From Collybiopsis luxurians FD-317 M1 (lineage: Eukaryota; Basidiomycota; Agaricomycetes; Agaricales; Omphalotaceae), in the NCBI GenBank assembly GCA_000827265.1, contig KN834754.1, positions 574,831-638,830 of the forward strand: DNA of 64,000 nucleotides, in the 5' to 3' direction. A model generated the notes under the pieces. That model was not told the origin of the DNA, did not search any database, and worked only from the letters and a program-made list of their open reading frames with translations. How positions within the stretch are numbered: position 1 is the first letter of the stretch; every line of letters starts with the position of its first letter. Of the stretch, positions 22,995 through 35,025 are shown piece by piece. The position numbers and the translations under genes were made by a program.

Positions 22995-25380
22995 TCATGA
23001 GCGTTGTTGACCTGGCTTTTTGTTGTGGTAGAAAGTAAGAGCGCGTTCGACAGCATGGAGGACAGGTTGCATTGCCTTGGATGATTTAGATTCAGACCAG
23101 CTGAATGAAATACAGCCTACATACCACTTCAACGCGACTCGGATCAACACCCTGCTGATGAGCAGATTGTACCAGCGCTGCGACCTTTGTGTGGGTTTTG
23201 GATAGATAACCAACCATTTTTGCAGCTTTGGTCGCTCTTTGAGCAGGAGTACTCAAGCTCAGGGTCGGCCCGTCTGTCATTGGCGGACAAATTGATGCCC
23301 AAAACTGACGCAAAAACTCGTTGGCTGCAGTTTGGCAAGATCGCATTTGTCCGAAAAGGCTTTCAGGAATATCGTCTGTCAGGAAAAGAAATGTCAGCTA
23401 GACAGATAACGAGAAGATCAAGTCTGATTTACTCTTTCTCGATTGGACGTCGAGGCGAGCGTGCACATTCTGTGTCATTGACACAAGTGCGGCGTCATAA
23501 GCCTTGCGATCCACTTTGAGCTTTGAAAAGAAGTTCAACGAATGATCGAAGCAGGCAGGAACAGCAGATAATACCTGAGCAAGTTTCGAATCCCATTGTT
23601 GTAAATCGACCACTGTGTTTCGGATAATGGATTTGATATCTAGAGTCTTTTCCTGGAATTAAGTCATTTATTACAAACTCGAGATGGCTCGTTTTCATAC
23701 CTCCTTCGATTCGTCTTGCTGGGTACCCTTCATCCGACCTTCAAAATATCGTTCTCTTTCTTGCATTTCAAGCGCGATCCCGGCCGACGATTCGGGATCA
23801 TGCAAGTCTTCGATATCTATGTCTTCTATCTCGCGCTGCCAAAGAATTGTCAGAGAGCCAGTCTAGAACGCGATTACGACAAACCTCATCCGTAGTTAGC
23901 CTTTGCCGCTTTGAAGAAGGGCCTTCTCCCCTGTGAAAAGGGTATCAACATACATGAGATTGAGTTCGACGATAGCAACTTGCAAAGCAGAATTTAAGAG
24001 TCTTTCTGAATGCTCGTTAAATTTCCGGATCAAAGGCAAAGCGCCCCTTTGTTTTCCAGCCTGCATAGTAACGTCCTTTTCGTTACCAGTCTGCAAAAAC
24101 CAACACCAATGAGACATTTTAGAGGCACGATCCGAAAAATATGCAGAATTACTTCTTCATGATCTTCGCGAGTTGCACCCAAATCAACAAAGAGATCCAC
24201 ATTAGCATCCTTCTGGCGTCTAGGTTCAAGTTCTGCTCATATCATACGCAAAATAATGAATTTGAAAGGGAGAACATTCGGAGCGCATGGATGAAACGAA
24301 CCGTCATCATCCTTCTCCAGATACTTGTCGAAAATTGGGTCTTCTTTAACCACATGCTGAGTCGCAGCAGATCGTATAGATGCACGGTGGGCGTTGAACA
24401 GCTTGGAGCGAAAATAACGCGTCCAAAATTCGGCTTCAGAAAGCTTTGTGTTTCGGTATGAATAAATTCATAATATTACATTGTAAGGAAGCAACACCGA
24501 ATACCTTTGCAGGGACAGTCTCACTATATGCCTTTGCAACCACAGGATATTGCTCGAAAGTATCTTGGATGAGCTGAGGAGTCAACTGAATGACGCCATC
24601 TACGGTTTCAGTTCGTGGGTCCACTATGACGCCCGATTTGCCCTTGCGCTGAGAATCCTGCGCTAGTTGAGCGTATATCAAATGCTAGAGAAGAATATGA
24701 AATAGACTGAAAAACAGAAGCAATGTCAAACACACCTCCCGACCCTCCCAAAATTCCGCTTCACTTATATGCCCACCGACCACCAATTCACGATGTAACG
24801 CAGCCAAATCAGGATTGTTGAGAAATACATTCTTTCTATGTCGAAAGTCTGCTGCTGGATCCGTTCCAGGAATGATAGGAGTGGCACGCATAGTGTCACT
24901 GGAAACAGAGGTAGCTCTAGAAGTTGAAGGGCGAGAAGGCAAGGTGCCAGGCTTCGGAGTTTGTGCTATTGGAGTAGAGCTAGGGACAGGAGTGACAGGG
25001 AGTTTTGTAGAAGTATCAGAAGTTTTTCTGTTGCGCCCGATAATAGTGGTAAGTTCAGCCTTGAACTTTTCGCGTTCGCTGAGCGCCACCGGATTGGGGG
25101 AAATGAATGTAAAATTATGGCCATTGTCATCACCAAACAGAGCAACTTTCAGTTTGACTTGTGGCGCGCCTTCCTTGCTGCAGAATAATGCTAATTTAGA
25201 AGATGAGTTTGGAGGCAACGTAAGAGGACAACGAGACTCACATGAAGCCTCAGCGTGTGGAACGCGAACAGAGGGAGCTTTTTGGCCATTTTGAGTCCAT
25301 TGGAGATGTGTATCTGTGAGTTCCAATACACCAGGTGTTTTTTTGTAAATGACTTTTGCCGTACACACTATGGTAGGCAT
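22995..25380 (-). CDS. TFB1: TFIIH core subunit Tfb1 (p62/GTF2H1)
   Basis: Structural subunit of the transcription/repair factor TFIIH. The N-terminus MPTIVCTAKVIYKKTPGVLE followed by LTDTHLQWTQNG is the PH-like domain that binds acidic activators and TFIIE. A Ser/Thr/Pro linker leads to BSD-type helices (FRHRKNVFLNNPDLAALHRE, then GHISEAEFWEGRE). After several introns, further helical segments end in HAVERALTFYHNKKPGQQRS. The layout PH - BSD1 - BSD2 - C-terminal helices is as expected. Confidence 0.85.
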
Positions 25381-26155
25381 TCAAGATTCATCCAATTCTC
25401 TTTAGTCGACATTCCTTCAACGTGACTTGAGCGCTAAATTGACCGCTCAGAATAACCAATAAAATTCAGAGTAACGACAATGACAGATCTACAGCAGAAA
25501 TGACATCAAAGAAATACACAATTGGACATCCGCATAGCGAGACCAGCCAGAATGTAATGTATAGAAAAAAAAAGCAGGAATCCCTGGCCGCATAAATATC
25601 CTGCTCAAACAGACGTTGGGTGATAAGACATTGCGCCCGCGCTACGAAGGCATGCGTCGAAAGAAGCGAATGCAATTCGCTGAATGAATGAGCAACGACG
25701 CGGTAAAAAACATGAATAGATGATAACAATACACAGAGGGATGATGGTCTTGATCGAATGAAACGGAGCGCAAACTTGAGAGTGGTTGGCAAAGGACAAG
25801 CAAACATATGAGAAAAGTCTTCAAGGAAAGAGTCGGGGTATACGGTGCAATGCATGCACTGAAGCCAGAGGTGCTGAGCGAGCGGTTTGCGTTAATTTCC
25901 GCACGGAATCTATGTAGGGGGGAAAAATGGACGACACGATATAGCGGATCGACTGAATCTGGCGGAGGACTTCGGATCTCCAAGACAATCATCAGGATCG
26001 CACCCCAAACTCTCTGAACTTTGACCTTGCCCCCCGGTCGGCATCTATCCCCAATTTCCAAACGCCAGCAATAGATAGAAAAGCACAGAAAGGAAGGGAG
26101 CGAACTGTTGGCTCTCCTCCAAAAGTTGCGCCATTGTTATATCCTTCGCTAGCCA
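25381..26155. other. Spacer between tandem minus-strand genes
   Basis: About 775 bp between the TFB1 start and the PBS2 stop. Long open frames exist but have low-complexity, hydrophobic translations without a recognisable start or splice pattern. I read it as PBS2 3' UTR plus TFB1 promoter. Confidence 0.45.
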
Positions 26156-28018
26156 TTAATCGACGCCTACCCTCGTGGTCGCCGGGGCACTCAACACCTG
26201 ATGTCCAGAAGGCCCCGGCGGAGCTAACGCAGCAGCAGCTAGTGCTTGAGCACGAGCTACTTTGGCCTCACGGAATTTGAATGCCTGAGTCACCCATCCA
26301 ACCATATCAACTTGATCACCACCCTCTGCATGGGCTTTGACTTCATCTCGTTTGATAAATTCGTGATTTAATAGCTCCGCGTAGGTGGCACGGCCGTCGG
26401 GAGCTTTGACTAGACAGCTAGCGACCCACTGGCAAGCTTCAGGGGAGTAGCGATCAGCGGGGAGAGTTGGTGCATCGTCTTGGATGATAGTCTTAAGCTG
26501 TGAAGGATGAGAAAAGGCCAGGCCTGGTGGATCAGATATAAACATACCTGGGCTAGAATATTCGAATATGCTTCTGGAGGGTACGGATATTGTCCTATGG
26601 CGATTTCGATTACTGACAAGCCCAAGGACCACACATCCGACGAAACGGTGTAGGTCCCGACAGTGTTCTGATGCTCGCCAGTAATTCGTTCGGGCTATAA
26701 AGGAAGAATTTAGTCAAACAGAGGAAGGGCACAATGAAAAAAAAAAAAACCCACAGCCATGTATGTCTGACACCCAATGTTGGTCTTCGCAATACTCTTC
26801 TCCAGCTGCCCGGACACACCAAAGTCGCAAAGTTTAATCTGACCTCGACAATTAATGAGTACATTTGTTGGCTTGACGTCTGATGCAGGAGATTAAGCAC
26901 GGCATTGTATGAAAAAAGAGACTATCGTACCCCGATGAATGACACCAAGTTCGTCTTTCAGAAACTTGAGCCCTTTAACCATACTGCCCGCAACCCTCGC
27001 AAGAACGTCTTCCGGGACGCCTTGCCAGACCAGATCCTGCTCGTCGTCCGGGCCTGGATGTAGTGCAGGGACGGTTTCTCCAAAACTAGAGTTGACCAGC
27101 CTATCGAGACTACCGCCGTCCATGTACTCCATGCAATAGTAGACGCATGTTTCCACAAAGAATGCGCCATAAAAGTCTACGATATGAGGTGAAGACGCCG
27201 TTCTATGCAAGATGTCCAATTCCATGATGATAGCGTTCAACTTGGCGTTGTCAAGCTCGAGCCGGATTTCCTGCAAGGTTGAGAGTTTCAAAAAGATCAA
27301 CAAACATTAGAAAGTCACCTTGAGGGCCATTGTGACGCCCGTTGGCATATGCAGAACCTTGGTGACGGTACCGTAATTCCCTCGACCAAGCTCCTCTCCC
27401 CTTTCAAGATCTTCCATGTTGAGCTGGTAGGAGACACCGTTGGCGAAGTTGACACCGTTCGCATGTACCACCGCCTTGCCCTTGAAATTAAGCCTTCCAG
27501 TCGGATCGCTGGGAGATAAGATAAGTTTTATAATTTGAGTTAGGTTGTTGTGGGACACACATGACGTTTGCAAAAGATGAAAAAAGACTTCCAGGTGGAG
27601 CATGAGCAAGGGGGCCCCTCCGTGAGTCGTCGAGGGCAAGAGAAGGTCTTCCTTGCCCAAGACCAGCTGCTGAAGCTCCACCACCAAGATTTGCGTTGAT
27701 GTTGAGGGAAAAATTGGGTTTGGGTCGACGGCGAGCGGCTATACCGCCAGCGGCAGGATGACCAGCTGCAGGAGATTTGGAGATTGTTGGAGGCGGATAT
27801 GAAGCTGTTGGACGGAGATGAGGAGAATGATTGGTAGATGAAGAGGCTATTGAAGTTTCTCGAAGAAGATTTGCGGTCTCATCTACGTCGTTGTTATTTC
27901 TTCTGGCCATATTTGTGAGTTTTGCCTGTAAAGAAGGTGGCATTGGAGGTAATCGAGAGCCATTTTGGTTGCGACCCAAAAGGCCAGCAACGCCGCGAGC
28001 AGATCTTGGTGGTTCCAT
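26156..28018 (-). CDS. PBS2: MAP kinase kinase Pbs2 (HOG pathway)
   Basis: Dual-specificity kinase that phosphorylates the Hog1 p38-type MAPK in osmotic and oxidative stress. A basic, disordered N-terminus ([16 protein letters not shown]) precedes the kinase: [17 protein letters not shown] (glycine loop), ALK and [19 protein letters not shown]. Next come [26 protein letters not shown] and CDFGVSG. The activation segment [18 protein letters not shown] carries the expected phosphorylatable Ser and Thr. The C-terminal lobe has [20 protein letters not shown]. In-frame Mets exist further upstream (to about 28102), but these would crowd the divergent BAG gene at 28114, so 28018 is preferred; this choice is uncertain. 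Confidence 0.9.
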
Positions 28019-28113
28019 TGTGGAAAGTAAAGAAAGAGTGCAAAGTGAAGAATCGGAATAACTGAGGTCATCCACACGTGATCTTTGGGGCTCCATCCTC
28101 ATCCATCCTCATC
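28019..28113. promoter_or_regulatory. Short bidirectional promoter, PBS2/BAG gene
   Basis: Only 95 bp lie between the preferred PBS2 start and the BAG-gene start. It contains a repeated CATCCTCATC-type pyrimidine-rich stretch at 28093-28113. Confidence 0.4.
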
Positions 28114-28796
28114 ATGCATCTCAATATCAAGTGGGGAAAGGAAAGGTCTGTTCATTTTATTCAAGTTTCTACTTTGAATTCCTAATCTTCTTCAAAAGGA
28201 CTTCCTATCAAGTACAAGATCCTTCAATCCCCCTTTCCGACCTGAAAATTTTCGTCGCTGAATGGACCCATTTACCTCTAGACTCTCTCAAATTGATCCA
28301 TTCAGGTGCCATAATGAAGGACGATAATGCACCTTGTACGTTTTCCGCATTTCTGACGAGTCTTGATCTTATCAAATTTGTAGTATCTTCATATAGACTT
28401 CGTCCAAATACCACTATCCAAGTAGTTGGTTCAGCAGTTCCCAGCAGTGGTGGGCCAACGCCAAAGTCTGAAACATCCATTACATCTCAAATTCACGAAC
28501 AGCTGGCGTCTGTTCGATCTAATCTCGTTCCGTCCTTGGAGACATTTCTTTCGAGTCTATCCACTGCTGCCAACCCAGATACAACGCTTCCCGTGGATTC
28601 GTTAACAAAATTTGGGCCATTGCAAAAGGAACAGGTCAGGTTGAGCGAATTGTTTCTACAATCGCTGTTAAACCTGGACGCGATCACTGTCGATAAAGAA
28701 TGGGAGCAAGCCAGACAGGAACGAAAGGCCGCAGTTAAGGAAGTTCAGGGATATCTGGATCAGTTGGACGAGGCTTGGAACTCCAAAATTAGATAG
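28114..28796 (+). CDS. Ubiquitin-like plus BAG domain protein (Hsp70 co-chaperone)
   Basis: BAG proteins bind the Hsp70 ATPase domain and act as nucleotide-exchange factors. Two introns are needed (about 28146-28198 and 28338-28382). The N-terminal half, MHLNIKWGKER then IPLSDLKIFVAEWTHLPLDS, LKLIHSGAIMKDDN and LRPNTTIQVVGS, is a ubiquitin-like fold. The C-terminal half, VDSLTKFGPLQKEQVRLSEL then LLNLDAITVDKEWEQARQ and KEVQGYLDQLDEAW, is a BAG helix bundle. It is close to Bag1/Snl1-type proteins but has no transmembrane segment. Confidence 0.8.
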
Positions 28797-28994
28797 AAGG
28801 TATCTTAAATCCTCAAGCACTTGTTGTAATTTATTATTTGCACAACTAGTACTTCCACTTCCTGAACATTGAGAATTTGCAGGTATAATTAAGCTCGAAG
28901 AAAACCTTGTGTCATATTAGATAGTAGTAAATTATATTAATACATATTCAACAAGCCGGGTATTCTGCGCATTTGTACGCGTCGGGTATGATGA

Positions 28995-29331
28995 TTAGTA
29001 CGTCGCAGCGCCTCTTCTTCTTCGGCGTCCAGTCCTCATTCCGGATCTTCTTGTGCCGAAGCATCTGCAGCAGAGAATATCCAAGATAACATCGAAGATG
29101 GTTACAATGACCTAGGGTTTGTAAACTAGTATCAGCGCACGCAAAAACTTGATAAAAAAACATATCACCAACCATCGTTATTCCTCCAACGATAGCCATG
29201 ATTACGTTGGCAATAGCAGAGATGACAGCGTTGATCGCTGCACCGATTGAAGAGACGATAGCACCCTACACAAAAAAGGAGAAGTTGAGCTCCAAAATGA
29301 TCAAGACGCGATGGTTGATCAATTATACCAT
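28995..29331 (-). CDS. Small hydrophobic membrane protein with a start-codon-only first exon
   Basis: A protein of about 70 residues assembled from three exons. Exon 1 appears to be the ATG alone (29329-29331), followed directly by GTATAA. Exon 2 encodes GAIVSSIGAAINAVISAIAN then VIMAIVGGITM, a long hydrophobic, small-residue-rich helix. Exon 3 encodes VIVTIFDVILDILCCRCFG and a basic tail rich in Arg ending GAATY. I recall many basidiomycete genomes carrying such short proteins of unknown function. The Cys pair and basic tail suggest an acylated or membrane-anchored peptide, but this is inference. Confidence 0.6.
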
Positions 29332-29622
29332 TTTATGATAAAAAAGGTGTTTAGTGTTCGTAAAAGTTGGGTTGATTTAAAACTGATAGAGAGCAAAGTG
29401 CATTCACTGAGTTTTTATATGCGGAAATTTGTGACGTAGGCCAAATATTTGAGCGGAGCCAATAGTACTTGGCGTCCGCGTCAAGAATGACGAGCTATTA
29501 GAACACGAACGAAGGCGTACAATGATGGACACAGCTCCACAGCATTCAATGACATCATGGCTCCCGGTCAAAGCTGTAAATCTCGATTCCGTATACACGT
29601 GGTAATATAATTTATGGTACGC

Positions 29623-31940
29623 TTAGGACTCTCTCTTAATTCGATCCTTTAGCTGTTCGTTCAGAAACTTTTCCATCGAGTTCGCGCACTTGTGATACAC
29701 ACTGTCCTCGAGATTATATACACGACAATTTTCGAACACAAGTCGAGCATCCTTGACGAAGTCGTCGACAGTCTGATATTGGTTATTGTCAAGTTTGTGT
29801 TCCATTGTACTGAAATCTGTAGGCCAGTTTTTCAGTTACCTGCATATCATGAAGATGTTAAGCACTTTTACCCATCGGATTTTTGATACAATCATAATAA
29901 TCTGGCACGTCCTCCGCGTTGACAGGAAGTAGAAACGGCCATGCCTGATTATGTTCTTGCAAATCTTTCAGTAATCGATCCATGAAATGTCGATCAGGAC
30001 TCTTAGGAATGAGACGGGCCAAACTATCGGAGGCAGTCCATGAGCAAAGCAGTTCAACGAAGAGACAGAAGGGATCCCACTTCTCAGCCATGGAAGGCGT
30101 CCAGCCGGTTTCGCCTGCATCTGGCATGAGGACTAGATCACGACTGGCAAAATCAGGGTTACGCACGTAATCCAGGGACGTCTTGTGGCTCGACCTTGAC
30201 ATCAGCCGGAGCACCTGCTTGAAATTGGGGTAATCCAGGGTGTACAATGTGTGATCGAGACATTTGTCGTATTTTTGACATGATCGCGTCCTGCTGTTGA
30301 GCAAGGATATTTGCTTTATCGAGATAGTCAACCTTGTTCAGCATTGTACATTGCATAATCGTGCCACCCTCGTAATCTTTGATATAACCAGCCCACACAG
30401 ACCGATCCAGAGTGATCTCTTTAGAAAAACCTTGTTTTTCAAAATATCCGACAGCATAGTTGTCAGCATATGTCAGAAAATGGCTCATCCCTGGGTAGGC
30501 CTTGCGGATGTGCATCTTGAAATGGTCCATCAACATCGCACCATAACCCTGCATAGATTATTTGAGTAATCAATACAACTGTACGCTGTAGCGTGTTCAC
30601 CTTCACTTGGTCCACTGAAGCGGTAGCAAAGAAAACAATTTCGGCAAATCCTCTTTGTGGAAATGGACGAAAACAAATCCCGCCAACGACCTTATATCCT
30701 CGTTTGACAATGCCCAAAGCTCGGGAATTATCATCATAAACGAGACGAGCGATGTAGTCTCGTGGCATTTTGGGGAGCTGCTTCTGAAAGAGAGTTTTCA
30801 AGCCCGTCATTAGGATCATTGACTGGGGCCGTCTGTCGTTCTTGACAGGTATGATTTGTATAATACCTTTTCGAAGCTCAATAGTGGCAGCTTTTTCGGT
30901 TTTGACCGGGGGCTGGATGAAAGATAGAAGAGCTTGAACAGGATATATTGAGATCACAGATACTGACCGCTGTAGTTTCAGAATCAACAGGCACACCGGT
31001 TGCTAGTAAATCCAGCTGAGCCTCGTCCAGTTTTTCTTCAATTTTGACCGTTGGCTCGGGATCTACGAAACCGCTAGTTTTACCGTTTGCTACTGGCATT
31101 CGACCGGCAGCAGTAGATTTGGCGCTTTTTCCAGGCTTATTCGGGGACTGCGCTGTAGTCGTTTGGGCCATACGAACTGCTAAAGGCTCCTCGTCATCAT
31201 CATCATTCTCGTCTCCGCTTAGTGATGACACTGATATTCGTCGCCTCTTGTGGGGAGGAGGAAGATCACTCAGGACAGAAACAGGAGATGATGCAGGTGG
31301 GCTCTTCGATAGTTGACCTTGCGTAGAAAATGAATAACACAAAGAAAGATGATTTCAATACTTACTTGGCGATCCAACAGCCGGCGCCGGCGCCATGCTA
31401 GACACTGGCGCAATTATCATGCGTCTCCGTAGATTTTCTACATCGGGATCACTGTAGACGAAATCTAGGAGCTTTCCTTCGTCCTACAGAATGATTCTCG
31501 GCTACTGAACGCATTTTCTCAACGACAAACTATTTACCTAGAACCAAAGAGTTAATAAGACTCGAAAGAACTATATTGCTATATTGCTTTCTAACCTGTA
31601 AGTTTTCGTCTATTCGAATCGCATACGACGCTCGTCTACGATACTCCTCGGCACCAATCTGCGACTCGTTCGCGCCGTGGTCCGAGACACTATGACCACA
31701 GGCGCAGATTTCCAGATAAGGTGGGTTTTCCTCATCATCATCTGAGCCATACTGGCCTAATTGTCCTAGAACTGACCCTCCCTCGGTACCATCATCAAGA
31801 ACGACTTTGATCTCGGGACTTGGGTGCAAGCCTTTACAATTTCCACAAGCTGTACAAGGACAATGCCTTGCGATTTTGAGAGCAATTTGCTGAGGTGTTA
31901 GGTCATCAGTTTTGCTTGCAGCAGGGTAAAGATATTTCAT
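29623..31940 (-). CDS. GCN5: SAGA histone acetyltransferase Gcn5
   Basis: Catalytic subunit of SAGA/ADA complexes, acetylating histone H3 (mainly K9/K14). The N-terminal region begins [20 protein letters not shown] and has a PCAF-like Cys-rich segment ([24 protein letters not shown]) unusual for the short yeast protein. An acidic linker follows. The GNAT core has [39 protein letters not shown] (acetyl-CoA motif QxxGxG/A) and [16 protein letters not shown]. The C-terminal bromodomain includes [12 protein letters not shown], then [18 protein letters not shown]. Splicing is needed at several points. The start codon lies 111 bp from the expansin-like gene on the other strand. Confidence 0.92.
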
Positions 31941-32051
31941 GATTGGATGAACATGGGATGAGAGCAAGAAGGGAATGGAACACGTGAGCGATCTGCATTG
32001 CTTCCTTTCCTTCATCTATTCTTAACTCACCCATGTTTTTACAGGACCACT
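31941..32051. promoter_or_regulatory. Bidirectional promoter, GCN5/expansin-like gene
   Basis: 111 bp between divergent start codons; no clear TATA box. Confidence 0.4.
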
Positions 32052-33149
32052 ATGGCCCTTCCATTCTTTAAACTCTGGATACGTTCCCTCTTTCTCTTGG
32101 GCCAAGTTTTCGCGCAATGGATCTCCTATCCCAACGACGGTTTCGCGAGCTTGACGCATTATACCCTTCCACAGGTATTACATCTGTATCGTCCAGAATT
32201 CTGGGTTGGTCTGAAACACTGATGATAGAACTGGATTGCTTCTTGTGGATGTACGGCAACCAGCGACTCCTTGTGTGCCATCCTTTTCTCCTCGATTCGA
32301 TCATAAGATTAATATGATACTTTTTTCCAAGTCCTACTGCCGCCCTCTCTCAGATGGCGTATGGTTCAAGCACAGCGTACGGTCCTGCCTGTGGCAGATG
32401 CTTCAACCTGACTTTGCTCAATACCTTCCTCTCTGCTCCACCCTTTTACCCATCTGAAAGAAAATCCATTGTCGTGAAAGTGACAGATCTTTGTCCTTTG
32501 TCCACGACAGGTTGGTGCAATGCCACAACAAAAGGGCCAAAGTAACGCGTTTTGATTCAGTCTAGAATGATGGTTCTAACATCGTGTATCTAGCGCGGCC
32601 GGGCACTACTTGAATTTTGACCTTGCTTATCCCTCCAGCTCTATACCCTCTGATTTCTTTCCGTCAAATGCATCCTACTATGGTTACACGGTACGTACGC
32701 TTCTACAATGAGCAAGCGTTTCCACTTCTAAATACTGGATATCAGGACTTTGGTGTGTGGAACATTAGCTACCAGAGCGTAACGTGTAGCGACTGGGAGG
32801 GGTGGAATGATGCTGCAGCTTTGGGCAGCATTTCTTCCCAAGGTCCCGAGAGTGTCTGTTGTGCTGCGAATCCTACGGTAAACTCTCACACCACATTACT
32901 AAAAGCAAGAGAAACTTACGCAAGAACATGAGCAGAACTCCAGCAACACTTGCACCTCTTATTCAGATCATAATGGCATAGCGTAAGTGTTTTCCTGTTC
33001 TCTGTTCACTTGATACCCGAGCTTAAGCCATTGATAGCCCAGACACAACCACATCCGCAGGGCGGTTATCTATACCACGACCATATTTATCCACGGTTTT
33101 GTTTGTATCTCTTAGCGTGCTGTCATTAATCGTGTACAATTTTTTATAA
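32052..33149 (+). CDS. Secreted expansin-like protein (RlpA-like double-psi beta-barrel)
   Basis: MALPFFKLWIRSLFLLGQVFAQ is a signal peptide. The mature protein has the double-psi beta-barrel of fungal expansin-like/GH45-related proteins: ASCGCTATSDSFPTAALSQM, YGSSTAYGPACGRCFNLTLL, VVKVTDLCPLSTTGWCN, then AAGHYLNFDLAYPS and SYQSVTCSDWEGWN. Splicing at about 32265-32331 and 32540-32593 is required. The last exons give a Ser/Thr tail (NSSNTCTSYSDHNG, TTTSAGR) and a hydrophobic end (LSVLSLIVYNFL), suggesting GPI anchoring to the cell surface. It probably loosens or binds cell-wall polysaccharide; the exact substrate is unknown. Confidence 0.8.
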
Positions 33150-33330
33150 CGGAGAGATTATTTGTATCGAGCTTTGCAGTACTGCGCATCCTCAGACTTA
33201 ATGTAAAGAACGTATACGGTAAATTGTCCCGGTCATTTGTAGTCCCGTTGCACCATACTGCATCATGCAGCGCGCCTAGGATCATGCATTAAGGATTCTA
33301 GTCGCAACGAGAAAACCATGTTGGAAGACC

Positions 33331-34943
33331 TTACTTCTCAACATCATCTTCAGCGACTCTCCTGTAACCGCGACTGTTCATGAAAAGCCTTTTCAACTGC
33401 TGTACACCACCGAAAAAGGCGAAAGCTGCACCACCAAAAGCAAGCAGAGTGATGAAGAAAAAGACAGTTCTGAAGAAGTGGTCTTCCTCTTCAATTTCTG
33501 CAACAGGAGTAGTTGCAGATTGCGTGGGCGTTGCAGCCTGGGTGGACGTAGAGAGGGCTGTAGATGCGCCTTCGTCTTCAACCTGTACGACAAGAAATCC
33601 GATTTTATTCATATGACATGCTTTTATGACAAAATGCTGATTAAAGCTCAGCATGAAGAGGTACCTGGGCGCCATCTGCATCCGTGATGACCTCGAGCTC
33701 GAGCTAGAGAATTAAGATGTGATTAACAAGCCCTCAAGCACATATAGGTAAAGCTTACCTCGCCAGATTCAACGATGACAACGTCCTCCTTGGGACGGTC
33801 GTTTGAGCCCTTGGCTACGTTTTCTGAAGGAAAGAGGTCACTAATTAGGTCAGACTATACAGCGAAGAGCTTACCAATCTCGTGTACCACATCCATTCCC
33901 TCCAGAACCATCCCAAACACAACCTAAACAGACAATGAGTAACCTGAGGAAAGAGTTGAAGCTCCATGTACTTACGTGTTTTCCATCTAACCAGCTAGTT
34001 TTAACAGTGCAAATAAACTAATACTTATACATGAGATACAATTTTGAGTATTGGAATATCCATCAACTCACGAATTGAGAACCTAGAAACTCATGAGAAT
34101 GATCATGGCATGTGAACAAGATAACGAATACCGTTGGTGTCCTTTCCTGCATTAGCCATTGATAGAATACCGGGACCGGTGTGCTTGAGCTTGCTAAAAC
34201 AACGGTAAATGCTGATCATGGAAGAAGAATATACAACGAAGCTCACAAATTCTCGTCGGCAAATTTGGCACCATAAATAGACTATGGTAGTCAGTACAGT
34301 CAGCAGTGGAAGACTGGTAATATTCTCACCTGTCCACCAGTACCGTCACCTCGAGCTGATAGGGACATTAGAGAAGTACACCAGAGTACCATACACTAGA
34401 CACACTGAAATCGCCTCCTTGAATCCTGAGAATCATGTTAGAATGTCCCTAGCATGAAGAACAGCCAACAACCAACATGAAATCTTTGATAACACGGTGG
34501 AACTTGGATCCTTTGTACCCCATACCCTCTTCCAGCGGAGTGCCATCCTTGCGGAATCCAGTTGCTAGGGCTTTGAAGTTAGCAGCGGTTTTGGGAACTA
34601 CGATTCTGATTTAGCCAGGGAACAAGCCATGTGAAGCAATAATTGGTATACCTGTCTATAGAACGAACGTGAGCGGAGTGTATGTAAATAAATTCCACTT
34701 TTCAGCAGATGTACTCACTCCGCCAAATAGGCCCATTACAACTACATAAGTTGAGTAAAGGGTGAAGCATTGAGGAATGGAGAAAACGGAATACGTACTT
34801 CGGCCTAAATCTTTGTCTCCGTGCTTAATGTCGAAGTACACCTTATCTGTAATTTTAGGACCTTTTGCTGCCTCTACATTCACGCACAAAAGTGAAGCGA
34901 GAGAGACGACCAGGAAAACTAACGAAAGTCGACGGAAGAACAT
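33331..34943 (-). CDS. ER/secretory peptidyl-prolyl isomerase (cyclophilin B type) with C-terminal membrane anchor
   Basis: [20 protein letters not shown] is a signal peptide. The cyclophilin core follows: [19 protein letters not shown], then [72 protein letters not shown]. It catalyses proline isomerisation in secretory proteins and is the cyclosporin target class. At least nine tiny exons are involved. After the core there is an acidic Ser/Thr/Pro linker, then a transmembrane segment ([20 protein letters not shown]) and a basic tail ending [10 protein letters not shown]. No HDEL-type retention signal is present, so the protein is probably a type I membrane cyclophilin. Confidence 0.87.
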
Positions 34944-35025
34944 GATGGTTTGTGGGGAAAAGGGAAAGAGAGAGACGTGGCGCTTTGGATACATTGAGCG
35001 CTAATTTGGGCGCTTCATACTGTCA
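34944..35025. promoter_or_regulatory. Very short bidirectional promoter, cyclophilin/DBP7
   Basis: Only 82 bp separate the divergent start codons of the cyclophilin and DBP7 genes. Confidence 0.45.

Noticed and set aside
25466..26061. Long minus-strand open frames between TFB1 and PBS2
   Set aside because: Low-complexity hydrophobic translations with no start context, no splice pattern and no conserved motif.
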